Origin: Chrysopilus asiliformis
Lineage: Eukaryota; Arthropoda; Insecta; Diptera; Rhagionidae
Direction: 5' to 3'
Assembly (NCBI GenBank): GCA_964034945.1
Contig: OZ035962.1
Span: 27,525,530-27,589,529, forward strand
Length of the DNA: 64,000 nt
Shown: one piece after another, positions 50,506 to 60,999 of the stretch
Layout of the letters: every line of letters begins with the position of its first letter
Position numbering within the stretch: position 1 is the first letter of the stretch
Made by a program: the position numbers and the translations under genes
The notes under the pieces: model-generated
The model's input: the letters and a program-made list of their open reading frames with translations, nothing else
Told to the model about the DNA's origin: nothing
The model's database searches: none

Positions 50506-50873
50506 TTTCTGTTGATTTCTGGATCGATGGAGTCCGCAATTTGATTTTCAGTCGGTTTTCTGACAAATAAAAAAACTCTCGAACGGAAAAATGGAATCTC
50601 AGTGCGAAAAACTACAGTCGACACCACCAGCAGTCTGAAGATATTCTTCTAAATTGAACGTAATAAACTCCCTGTCCAAAATGTACTAAATGCAACTAAA
50701 TGTCATAGATTGCATGTCCAAAATGTACTTAAGAATTTTTCTCGTTTTTCGAACATCGACTGTTTTTCTTATCCACGACCCTTACGACGCATTAATATTT
50801 ACAATGAATTTTGGCGCGAGATCATTTTGAAATTATTTGATATGAAATTTACACTTCTCCATTGATCAGATAA
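50506..50873. other. 5' flank of Tudor-SN
   Basis: Probable 5' UTR and promoter. No TATA box was seen at the expected distance, consistent with a housekeeping TATA-less promoter. Nothing else was recognised. Confidence 0.4.
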
Positions 50874-50921
50874 CTACTAATCCACACCTGCCATGAATGC
50901 CGTCAGTGTCGCTGTCACGTC

Positions 50922-51730
50922 CAGGGTTCCCACCCCAAAAGTGAAAAGCGGAGTGTTACTGATCGAAAAATAGTAGTGTCAGAGGGATTTCAGTAGTGTC
51001 AACTTTTTTAACAGTCATTTCGAGTTTTATTGAGACAACACATTTTGAATGCTACCGTCTAATGTTTTATTGCATATCATATCAGTACATTTTTATATTA
51101 GCACAAAAATCAATTTTTTTTTTAAATTAAAATTAAAGGAAGAAATTAAGTATTACATCGTCGGCTAAAAGTGAAATTGTGCTAAGTCCATTTGGTATAA
51201 TTTTCCAGAAGAGCAATGAAAACATTGTTAAATTGTTTTAATTTTCTTTCAATAACACTGACTTTTCTTTAAATGAGAATAAAATTGGGCTCAGTTTTCT
51301 TTAAATGAGGCTCTGTTTTCTTTAAATGAAAATTAAAATGATTTAACAAGGTTTTTATTGCTCTTCTGGCAAATCTTTTATAATTGACTTAGCACCATTT
51401 CACTTTTATCCGACGATATGTCCCTTTTGTTCAAGAATTGAGTGCGATTAGTCAGTCACTTTTTCATATGGAATGCCGAAAGTACTTAAATATTTTAGAT
51501 AAAGAGTCTGAATGATTACATATATGTATACATATTATGTATTTTTTAATTTTCCCCAGATAAATGAAATTTTCAAATCTAGAAATTAACTTTCTTTGTA
51601 GCACGTTTTTTATAGGGCGAAAAAGGTTGTGTTTTGAGTTTTGAGTTTTTCAGTAGTGTAAGTAGTGTTAGGTCAAATTATGTCGAAATAGTAGTGTAAA
51701 ACTACTATAGTAGTGTAAACGGGATCCCTG
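50922..51730. mobile_element. Non-autonomous hAT element in element X (809 bp)
   Basis: The ends CAGGGTTCCC and (reverse complement) CAGGGATCCC are flanked by an exact 8-bp duplication GTCACGTC (50914-50921 and 51731-51738). X copies 1 and 3 show this site without the insert. AGTAGTGT motifs recur near both ends, and there is a large internal palindrome at 51155-51420. Confidence 0.93.
51155..51420. repeat. Long imperfect palindrome inside the hAT element
   Basis: The left arm (51155-51246) and right arm (51329-51420) pair over about 90 bases, for example CCAGAAGAGCAAT against ATTGCTCTTCTGG and AAAGTGAAAT against ATTTCACTTTT. The loop holds a tandem TTTTCTTTAAATGAG-type repeat. Confidence 0.75.
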
Positions 51731-52210
51731 GTCACGTCTGATGTTATGTCTAGTGAAGATTGAAATGTCAGCTGTTACGACAGAAAAGTCTGACAGTTTT
51801 TGCTGAGATCTTTCCTAACAGAAATGGTAACAGAAATGGAATTTAAGATGGCGGATTCTAATTTTTCACGTGCAGAGACGCTCCGTTCTATAAACGAATA
51901 CTGTTTAAAAGTAATTTTTACAAAGAAATGATTTGAAAAATGCATCGTGGGGGCAGTAGGAGGCCGAATTTTATTTTAGTGCGGAGATTTTAAAGAAAAA
52001 AGTGAAATCACAGATCGTCATATTTACTACTCTGAGTTGTTTATTGCTCAACGCATTTCTGGAACTGAAATGTCATGCCAGAATCAGCAGCCCACCTACG
52101 TCACAACAGACTTTTCTAATGACATTTCTGCTAACATTTATGTCAGAGTTTCCGGCAGGTCTGGATGGCGTGTGACGTATTTTAAATTTTCAAAGCGATT
52201 GGCATCAACA

Positions 52211-52777
52211 TTTTTATACCTGTATGGTGAAACCAAAGGGTATATTAACTTTGCGTTTGTAACGCCAAGATCCCGTCATCACACATAAAAATGAATTACA
52301 CCAGTGTGTTTAGAATGATAAAAATAATTAATTTCTGCATGTCCATCCGTCTGTCTGTCCGTCTGTCTGTCTGTCTGTCCGTCTGTCTGTGGCGCGGATT
52401 GCGGGCGCACGGATTGAGCTAGAGACTTGAAATTTTGCACAGATTCGTTTTTCGTAAAATGCGAGGCTAAGTTCGTTAATGGGCAAAAATGGACCAATAG
52501 GGGGGGTACCCCCCATACGAACGAAAACGGTTTTTGTGAATATCTCGAAAACGGTGTATCTTATCAAAAAAGTCCAAGAACAAAAGTTGTTTAGGATATG
52601 ATTCTACATAAAACTCCCATACATCAAAATCCGATTGGAATAAATTTTAAAAAATCTTATTGGAAAGTTTGACTTCAAAGTGGAATTTTGGTACAACTGT
52701 TCGAATTTTGATACGAATATCACCATACGGGTTTTCAATAATTGTCAGATTGGCAATTATAGCTTTTGTTATGTTTT
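52211..52777 (+). mobile_element. Repeat Z, copy 2, just downstream of the Kelch gene
   Basis: Same limits as the copy at 11320-11903, with a TCTG/TCCG array at about 52340-52391. The GGCGCGGATTGCGGGCGCAC block is identical in the two copies. Confidence 0.75.
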
Positions 52778-52894
52778 ATAATTAAAATCAAATTTTCTAT
52801 CTGAATCATTATTTCTTGAAATGAGATGTAAAAAAAAATCTTCGATTTCGTCTGAGTTGGATAAAAAATAAAATGAGTTTTTACTACAAATGGT

Positions 52895-52900
52895 TTTATT
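52895..52900 (-). terminator. Probable poly(A) signal of the Kelch gene
   Basis: AATAAA on the minus strand about 30 bases after the stop codon at 52930. Confidence 0.5.
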
Positions 52901-52929
52901 TGCGATTTTTTTTTTTAATAGATGGTTTT

Positions 52930-55900
52930 TTAGGTATTTAGTGACAATGCAAGTGGATGTGTAAAACTTTTATCATAAATTCTTTCCCAAGAGTCTGTTT
53001 TCGAGGATAACACCGAAATTCCACATTCGTTCACATGACACAAACGACCATCAATTAATATCAATGAATTTCCTTTGGAAAATTTTCTTAAATAACAAAA
53101 AGAATTATAAAGTTGATTTTACAAATTTATCTAATTTCATTGACTTACATTTCAGGTATGGACAAATCTTCCCAAAAATTTCGTCTGAAATGAAATCGTG
53201 ATGTGAAATTTGAAGAATATCGACTAGCATAGAGTTGATTGCCGATAACCACTGACGAGCAACGGCCTTTCATCTTTGGATTTGAAGTTAATGGGAACCA
53301 TTTGCCTTCACGCGGGTCGTATCTTTCAGCTGAATCTTGACAATATCCATTACAAACATATAGAGAGCCCTCTGTAAATTAATTAAGTATTCTTCAAAAT
53401 CGAAAAAAGCGATTTTTAAATGAATTAAAAAGAAGAGGACCTCAATTACTAACTTGAGTTTTAACTAACCGTAATAAGAAATGCCTGGCAATGTTCGTTG
53501 GTCATTCATAGCTGGTAGCATAATGACACTATCTGCTTCAAAGTCATAATATCCACATGTGTCCACAATGCTTTTAGACCCCATTCGCCCGCCCGCAAAG
53601 TATAATTTATTCTCAACAACACAAACCCCTGGATCATAGCGATTCACTGCAATTGTCAAGGATCCAGAATCCCACGTTTCAGCTTGTAAATCAAACCGGT
53701 AGGATTTATTATTAGTTTCTATACCTTCTCTTCCTCCGATAGTGTAAATATATTGGCCATGGACAGCACCATTAAAAAACGAAAAACTGAAATTCTGTTC
53801 AAATGCTGAAGTTTGTTTGGTCTCACAATTGACTTTATAACAAGGACGACGTTCAATTCTTGACCACCAAGATGATTCCTCTGATGTTCGATTCAGGATG
53901 AAAATACTTTTATGACAGTTTAATCTTTGGAAGAAAGCGTCGAGTAACCAAGTTTTGCTTGCAGAGTCCTCTGTAATCAGTTGATCATCTCGAATACGAT
54001 GCAGGACATCGTTGCTAATAGTGTTCGGGGAAATATTTCGTAAAAACTCATTTAAATGATGCTTTCGTACTTCAGGATCGTAATGTATCCAACGGAAAAT
54101 TGCCAAAACCGTTACGTCCGCCATTCCATATACTAAAGTTGTAGAAAGTTTCAACATCTAAATTTTTTAATAATAGAAAATGTTAATAGGAATCTCAATG
54201 TTAATCGAAAAAGAGCTCAAAAAACTTTTGAAACAACCGTGAAAAATTAAAAACTCATTTTCAAATCTGAACAGAAAAAAAACCATTTTTTTACTTTCTT
54301 CTACGGAGTATAATAAAGTATTGTATTCATGAAAAATTTCGACCTCTTAATTTTGCCTAAAAAACATTTCCCGATCACTCCTGAGTCGATTGGAGTCATA
54401 TAAAAAAAATGTCTTTCTGTCTGTCACTCTGTCTGTCAGTCTGTCTGTCAGTCTGTCAGCCTGTCAGTCTGTCAGTCTGTCAGTCTGTCAGTCTGTCAGT
54501 CTGTCAGTCTGTCAGTCTGTCAGTCTGTCAGTCTGTCAGTCTGTCAGTCTGTCAGTCTGTCAGTCTGTCAGTCTGTCAGTCTGTCAGTCTGTCAGTCTGT
54601 CAGTCTGTCAGTCTGTCAGTCTGTCAGTCTGTCAGTCTGTCAGTCTGTCAGTCTGTCAGTCTGTCAGTCTGTCAGTCTGTCAGTCTGTCAGTCTGTCAGT
54701 CTGTCAGTCTGTCAGTCTGTCAGTCTGTCAGTCTGTCAGTCTGTCAGTCTGTCAGTCTGTCAGTCTGTCAGTCTGTCAGTCTGTCAGTCTGTCAGTCTGT
54801 CAGTCTGTCAGTCTGTCAGTCTGTCAGTCTGTCAGTCTGTCAGTCTGTCAGTCTGTCAGTCTGTCAGTCTGTCAGTCTGTCAGTCTGTCAGTCTGTCTGT
54901 CAGTCTGTCAGTCTGTGTACAAGATTTCTCAAAAACTAATAGAGCTAGCGCCATGAAATTTTATAGGCATGTTGGGTCCTGAAATGGGACGATCCTATCA
55001 ACTTTTGGTGGAAATCCGTTAACCGGAAGTATCCAAAATGGCGGTTTTTCAAAAATCGCAATTTCGTTTTTCTCGATTTACTCCCAAACTACGCGTTTTT
55101 TAGTGGCCTTAAGTATGACAAAACTTGGAGAAAATAAAATTTCCCACACTTTTGTCTTTAGCTATAACTCGATATCTCCACCTGTTATCGAGATAAACCG
55201 TTATTTACAAAACAACAGTTTTTTGCGATTATCTCGAAAACTAACGGGTTTTTGCTGACTGAATGTATGAAGTGAATTAATGAGAATGGCATTCTGCACA
55301 ATTTTGTTTCTTACCGTTATCCGTTATCTTTTACCGTTATTGAGATATTTTCATTAATATGTAAAAAATCATATGTTTGCGAATAAAGGAGCCGCTCCAT
55401 TGCCATGACTTTTTCCCATGACAAAAAAAATGAGACACATTTATGTGAAGATGCCTTGGCGAGAAAGGGAGATAAGAATCAACTGCAAAAATTTGTCGGC
55501 AAATGCAAAAATAATTTCCCCTCTTTTGTTATGGCGATTTTATGGCGATTTCTACTACAATCACATTTGTCCCTGTAAGTGAATAGTAAGCACGGACACA
55601 TTCAAACTGTTATTATAGCGTAATGTCATTTTAAAAGCTTTTTCCCCTTCGCATGCATAGTCAAAAGCTTTGTTACCATGCCAATTTGAACATTATATTC
55701 ATAGCATAAGGTTTGCTATGATTGCTATAAAGTTGTTAAACTGGAAGGGAAAACGTTTACCTTGTATTCAGTCATTCCTTTTTAGATCTACATAAGTCTA
55801 TCTTGCTCTAGTTTCCTGCATTTTTTTGTCATGGGAAAAAGTCATGGCAATGGAGCGGCTCCTTAATTTGCAAACTAATGGTTTTTCGACAAATCAGTTA

Positions 55901-57221
55901 AAAGAAGAATTAAAGATGTTAGCATTTTCTACATTTTTGCCATTTACCGTAAATTGATATCTTTTACAGTTCTCAAGTTATCTCAAATTTTGTACGTTTT
56001 TGATATTTTTGAATAAACCAAGAATTTATTGGGAGGTCGTCTTAGGTTGACAACGCGACAGGGCTCTAGCGTAAATTGCGCAGGGTCGTAGATTTTGTAG
56101 AAGAAACTTTTGTGTTGACCACAACTGATATTTTTAATTTAATTTTGCGATTACTCACAAATTAGCGACCATAGAAAGAAAAAACGTCAAATGAAAGCAA
56201 TTTTTTGCTTATTTGAATATTATGAAAAATTTTGAGTCCTAATGCAAATCCAACAAGCTTAATTATTTTTTTGTTAGTTATAATGGTATATGTTTTTAAA
56301 GAAAAATCTCTGTTCAAAGGATATCAATTTCGCTTAAATAATAATCAATAAAAGATTCTTGGATTTACCTTTTCTTGTGATAAAAGTAAAAATTCCTTTT
56401 TTTTGCTAATCTCTCGAATATTTCTTTTAGCGTGTTTCACAGCAGCAAATAATAAATTTTCAGCAGAATATCGATCTTGAAGTTTAAAATATTGTTATAT
56501 TTTAATAAATTTCAAATACAAATTGGAAAAGAAATCTTAAATTTTGCTTCAAAATAAAAATAGACAAAAAAAAAGTTGATCTGATATCAAAATATCGTAA
56601 AAATTTGATTTTTTGAATATAAAAGCAACTTTTAAAATAAAAATTTTGTAATATTTAAATTTAAAATATTTAACAAATATGTATTTTAGGTGTTTTTACC
56701 TGCTAAATTCCATGTTTCAAGGCAGTTTTCATCATTAAGTTTTTTTTCTAGATATACTGAGCATTTTTCCTTTATCCATCGAGTTTGAAAGAAATTCGCT
56801 GCTTCAAGAAGATTCCAGACGGTACTCGGCTGAAGGCAAAAATTTCCAGAATAAATATAGCCTAAAATTGTTTGCATTATATTTGGGTTTACGTTGGTAA
56901 TTTGAATTCTACGTTGATTAGTCTCTGAAAATAAAACCCAATACTTTTTACAGAATTTTGTTGATAAGGCGTTGTTGTTATATCACACCTGAGAAAACTG
57001 ATTGAAAAAATGGTGAACATGCAGAAAGCATTGAACGATGGGCTGGCATAAGTTCACCTGAAATCTCTAATTCCACATCACAAAACTAAATAATAACAAT
57101 TAATGAGGTTTTTGCAATTTGACATATTTATTACTGTGTTTGTTCGACGCTGATCTTGTAGAGCGGCTAAAATGTCAATATAATGTGTTGAATTGCGTTC
57201 CCATTGTAAATCCGATGCCAT
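52930..57221 (-). CDS. BTB-BACK-Kelch protein (7 coding exons, 527 aa)
   Basis: Exons in transcript order: 57221-57135, 57085-56989, 56924-56700, 56475-56369, 54157-53470, 53371-53149, 53086-52930. All junctions are GT-AG and phases close. The BTB domain (about 30-135) has FCDVELEI, PAHRSMLSACSPFF and ILGYIYSGNF. The BACK domain (about 138-245) has ENLLFAAVKHAKRN and FRWIHYDPEVRKHHL. Degenerate Kelch repeats follow (about 300-520), with YTIGGREG and YFAGGRMGS holding the Gly-Gly pairs and the last repeats diverged. The family acts mainly as substrate adaptors of cullin-3 ubiquitin ligases, or as actin-binding proteins. The ortholog is not assigned. The intron at 54158-56368 contains a whole W transposon with a long microsatellite. 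Confidence 0.93.
54417..54915 (+). repeat. Octanucleotide tandem array (CTGTCAGT)n, about 54 pure units
   Basis: A pure period of 8 runs from about 54462 to 54896, with CTGT/CAGT-rich irregular ends. Because 24 bases make three units, the forward frames stay open and repeat SVSLSVCQ. These 176- and 188-codon frames are not genes. The other W copies have only a few units here. Confidence 0.97.
55387..55863. mobile_element. MITE U with 43-bp terminal inverted repeats (477 bp), nested in W
   Basis: The ends AGGAGCCGCTCCATTGCCAT onward are perfectly inverted for about 43 bases. The TAA duplication lies at 55384-55386 and 55864-55866, PIF/Harbinger-like. No coding frame. Confidence 0.88.
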
Positions 57222-57870
57222 GTTTTTCGATAATTTGATTTAAAAAGTGTTTTATTTGCAAGTGGTTTATTCAAAGCAAACTGTATTACAACTGCTTCAA
57301 ATTTCTTTTACATATTTGGATTTGTCAAATCAGCAATATCGATAAGATAAAACTAATCCAATGTAAAATGCAATAAAATGTGAATTGAGGGGAGAATTGA
57401 GAAATTCCCAAATGTATGTGAACTTCAGAACGAATTTTTACTAGAAAACTTCTTTCTAACCATACGTTTTGTTTTTTTTTTTTAATTTCAATTTAAACGA
57501 ATGTATGGAGAAGTTTTATATAATCATGAATCGGTAGTATATATAGATTTGCTAATCATGCTAATCAATTTTTAAAATATCGCGAAGAAAGACATCGTGT
57601 ATCTTTTTGTTGAAGTATTAATATTATTAAATTTCTTGTGATACCTCAATCTATTTCATTTGTCAAATTCTTATTTTTTGAGATTTACAAGTAGATAAAG
57701 GGGAAATTTTGGTATTCTTTAGACTTCACATAAATTTGTATTCTACTATACTGTAAAATTTAAAGAATTATTCAACCTCACAAGACATATGACCTATTTT
57801 ATGGGTTGTAAATAAGTCGTAAAAGAATAAAGCAATGTTAAATAAAACAAACGTTAAATAACAAATAAAT
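57222..57870. other. Spacer between the Kelch gene and EEF1AKMT2
   Basis: AT-rich 650-base gap that should hold the Kelch promoter and the methyltransferase 3' UTR. No specific element was recognised. Confidence 0.4.
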
Positions 57871-58640
57871 CTATTGGTTTATTTTCTTAAAAACAATGGA
57901 TGTGACGACACTTCCCACTTTTCCGCCGAATTTAAACGTAGGAGTTGGAATGCAGCAAAACTTTTCGAATTTTCCACTAAAACTGGATTCAAGCTCTTCC
58001 TCAGTCCAATTGCAGGATGTTAGAATAAAGAAGCTTTCCTCCATCAGTAAATTAAATACATTTTCAATGTACGCCTCACGCTTTTCTTTGGGATTGTCAG
58101 GATTCAAACTAACCGCATCATAAGTGCCTAAAAATTAACTGTAAGATGGTGTTTTCTAAATCAATATTAAAAACATTACCTTTATCGTGAACAATATCGA
58201 AAACGCCAAGTTCCCGACAGCAATTTGAGTCTAGTAAATCTGCAACTGTGTATTTAATTCCGAGTTCTTGATCTTTTGCTATTTTTTCAGCTAATTCTAC
58301 AGCTTTCGGTGAATAGTCGACGCCCAGTAAATTCTTGAATCCTTCCCGTGCCAATTCTATTAAAAACATTCCATTTCCGCAGCCTAAAATTTTGATATCA
58401 ATATTTTAAAACGCATTAATTACAGTTTATTTGAAAGTAACCTAGATCAATAATCGAATTGTGCACCTCAATCGCATCATTCTTCAGAATCCAATTTATT
58501 ACACGGATTTGCGAGTCTTCGTCAAACCATATTTCTCCGACATCGCCGTGATTTTTGTAATTTTCAATCTCTCGCTCGTAGCTGTTTTCCCAGTAATCTT
58601 TGGTCCCCAATTCGGAAGGTTCAAGTTCCGATGGTTCCAT
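57871..58640 (-). CDS. EEF1AKMT2: EEF1A lysine methyltransferase 2 / METTL10 (3 exons, 219 aa)
   Basis: Exons in transcript order: 58640-58442, 58383-58180, 58127-57871. Phases close. It is a class I S-adenosylmethionine methyltransferase. Motif I is DLGCGNG (about 65-71), split by intron 1. The acidic residue of motif II is in LLGVDYSPKAVELA. The family signature HDKGTYDAVSLNPDNP spans intron 2, and FILTSCNWTEEEL and PTPTFKFGGKVG follow. The enzyme family methylates a lysine of translation elongation factor eEF1A in the cytosol. N-terminal ELGTKDYWENSYEREI is also typical. Length is close to other insect copies. It lies in the same orientation as, and upstream of, the Kelch gene. No sign of decay. 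Confidence 0.95.
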
Positions 58641-58807
58641 TTCTAGCGAAAAAAAGTTGCAGTAATAAAAACAAACTTTATTGTATGTTCACTCTTCTAA
58701 CGTTTCAATTGTTTTTATTCGAGTTTATCTACAAAAAAACATAACATAACCTCTATTTGAATGACAGTTCGGTTTGGGCATTTAGGACTGAATTAGATTG
58801 CGCCGAC

Positions 58808-58870
58808 TAGAGATCCTGTGAATTAGAGATCCTGTGAATTAGAGATCCTGTGATTTAGATATCCTGTGAA
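58808..58870. repeat. 16-bp tandem repeat, about four units
   Basis: Unit TAGAGATCCTGTGAAT: two exact, two with changes. It lies just before the MITE at 58889-59332 and upstream of EEF1AKMT2. Confidence 0.85.
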
Positions 58871-58888
58871 ATATCCTGCTGGTACTTT

Positions 58889-59332
58889 CACCGCGTCTTG
58901 ACCTGGGATTTTTCATCGCAGAGATTTTTGATTGACCAATCAGAGCTCGAGTTGACGGAGGGGAAAAATCCCAGAGAGAAATTTCTTGAAATCTTGCAAT
59001 AGCAAAATTTCTTGGAATTTCACAATTCAAGATGGCGGAATCCAATTTCTCCCGACAAGTAATTGCAAAAATAACTAATTTTTACAAAATACGATACAAA
59101 AAGCTTTGGAAGAGAATATATAATATTAAGGGGTTTTTCTTTTCGTCTGTTCTTCTGTTTCAGCCTTTTCAATTTCACGTATTGCATTAATTGCGAGAGC
59201 GGCGACTATGTGTTTTCTTTTCATCGGCATTTTGAGTACTAAATTTCAAGAGATTTTCGGCCCAGCTGTCAAAAAAATCTCATTGCGGTGAGATATTTCT
59301 TCGGATGAAAAATTGTTAATCAAGACGCGGTG
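58889..59332 (+). mobile_element. MITE Y (444 bp, TIR CACCGCGTCTTGA), carries an ATGGCGGAATCC box
   Basis: The ends CACCGCGTCTTGACC and (reverse complement) CACCGCGTCTTGATT are flanked by TTT on both sides, a possible 3-bp duplication. A TTTTTCATC motif recurs near both ends. At 59030 the sequence AAGATGGCGGAATCCAATTT opens MAESNFSRQ, very close to the MADSNFSRAE box in element X, although the ends of the two elements differ. Confidence 0.75.
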
Positions 59333-59616
59333 TTTGATACAAAACTAGAGAGCCTATAATCTAGAAAGTGGACAATTGGACGTGTAAAAATAGTCGCCAA
59401 GCTAAAAATGAGCGCCAAAAATTTTAAAAGTTTTATTTATTGCTACAAGCAATTGCCAAAATAACTGAAATCGCTTATTATAAGTAAAACAAACTAATGT
59501 CTGGGGTATCACATAAATTTAAATAGTCGTAGTTGTTTTAGTAAATTAAAAAATTGTTTACAGACTATTCTAATCGGAGAAAAATCTGTTCGAACTGACT
59601 GAATAGACTATTCTTA
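59333..59616. other. Short spacer between MITE Y and element X copy 3
   Basis: AT-rich; nothing recognised. Confidence 0.5.
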
Positions 59617-60097
59617 CTACTAATTCACACCTGCCATGAATGCCGTCACTGTCGGTGTCACGTCTGATGTTATGTCTAGTGAATATTGAAAAGTCAGCTG
59701 TTACGACAGAAAAGTCTGACAGTTTTTGCTGACATCTTTCCTAACAGAAATGGTAACAGAAATGGAATTTAAGATGGCGGATTCTAATTTTTCACGTGCA
59801 GAGACGCTTCGTTCTATAAACGAATACTGTTTAAAAGTAATTTTTACAAAGAAATGATTTGAAAAATGCATCGTGGGAGCAGCTGGAGGCCGAATTTCAT
59901 TTTAGTGCGGAGATTTAAAGAAAAAAGTGAAATCACAGATCGTCATATTTACTACTCTGAGTTGTTTATTGCTCAACGCATTTCTGGAACTGAAATATCA
60001 TGCCAGAATCAGCAGCCCACCTACGTCACAACAGACTTTTCTAATGACATTTCTGCTAACATTTATGTCAGAGTTTCCGGCAGGTCTGGATGGCGTG
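59617..60097 (+). mobile_element. Element X, copy 3 (481 bp, uninterrupted)
   Basis: An exact TTA duplication lies at 59614-59616 and 60098-60100. It is intact compared with copies 1 and 2 and very similar to both, so it defines the family. The 108- and 67-residue open frames over it are repeat shadows. Confidence 0.92.
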
Positions 60098-60100
60098 TTA

Positions 60101-60999
60101 TTGGAGTTAATATACTGTCCCACTCAGTAGGCGCTGATGTGCGCTCTCTAAATTATAGTCCCTCGATGCCGCGCGATTCAAAAACTCATTGAGAAGAAGT
60201 AAAACAGTTTCTTGAAGAATCAATTTAACTAATCTCGCAGAGACAGTACAAATTTCTTTCCTATAATTTTTAGGGTATTATGTTTTTCTGTCTCAGAAAT
60301 AAATATTAAATATTCTTCAAAAGTAATGCCAAACAAGGGAAAAACCAAGGTAGAAACCAAGGTAGAAAGTGCGAAAGTCTGTGGTATTTGGCTTTTATAT
60401 ACATAGATTATACTTCTGGATTAAAAATATACTAAATGTTTACGAAATGTTTAGCATGCTTTTAGTAGAAGAAAAAAACTTAAAAAAGCGTGTAAATAAA
60501 CATGAAAAAATCGAGGTAAAAAAGACTTCCCCCGCTTATCCGGACTTGTTGATTCATCGGATCTCAATAAGACGCCTGAAAATAGACAAGAGTTTTTTGT
60601 TCCAGGAACACAATATTTTTCTCATGAGTAAATTGCATAAAAATTTCTCTGAAAGGCTTAAACTATCAATTTTTTATTAGAATTTTTCAAATAAATGGAG
60701 GAATTTTGGGAAATTAAATGAAACACTATTTTTGGGTGGATTTGTACCGTAAAACTCATTTTTATTATTTCATATTGATCATCGGCCAAATACATGTATG
60801 TGTGGGAAAACTTTTTATCTTTTCATTAAATACTTTATTTTCGGTCTATTTCTCTATTATGTTCTTTTTTTGTTTTCTGGTTGTTCTGTTCATGGAATAT
60901 CTATTGAATTATTTATCAATTATATTCTCAAATCGTATTTAAATTAAGACATTTTATTGATTACTAATGTAATCAATATTTAATGAGAACTAGACGAAC
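60101..60999. other. Non-coding stretch, nothing recognised
   Basis: AT-rich. Frames at 60369-60680 and 60718-60942 have a low-complexity hydrophobic or Lys-rich composition and match nothing. Confidence 0.45.

Larger units (their letters stand above)
50874..52172 (+). mobile_element. Element X, copy 2, split by a hAT element
   Basis: It starts CTACTAATCCACACCTGCC and ends GGATGGCGTG like the other X copies, flanked by TAA and TGA. The 809-bp hAT element at 50922-51730 interrupts it near its left end. Confidence 0.88.
54290..56112 (+). mobile_element. Repeat W, full copy 3 (Kelch gene intron)
   Basis: The left end ACTTTCTTCTACGGAGTATA and reverse-complemented right end AGTTTCTTCTACAAAATCTA share TTTCTTCTAC as terminal inverted repeats. 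Copies 1 and 2 lie in Tudor-SN intron 1. It holds a very long CTGTCAGT array and the nested element U. Non-coding; superfamily not assigned. Confidence 0.7.

Noticed and set aside
54390..54956. Open frames of 176 and 188 codons with SVSLSVCQ repeats
   Set aside because: They are produced by an 8-base tandem array that lacks stops in forward frames; two frames are open at once and the array lies in an intron on the other strand.
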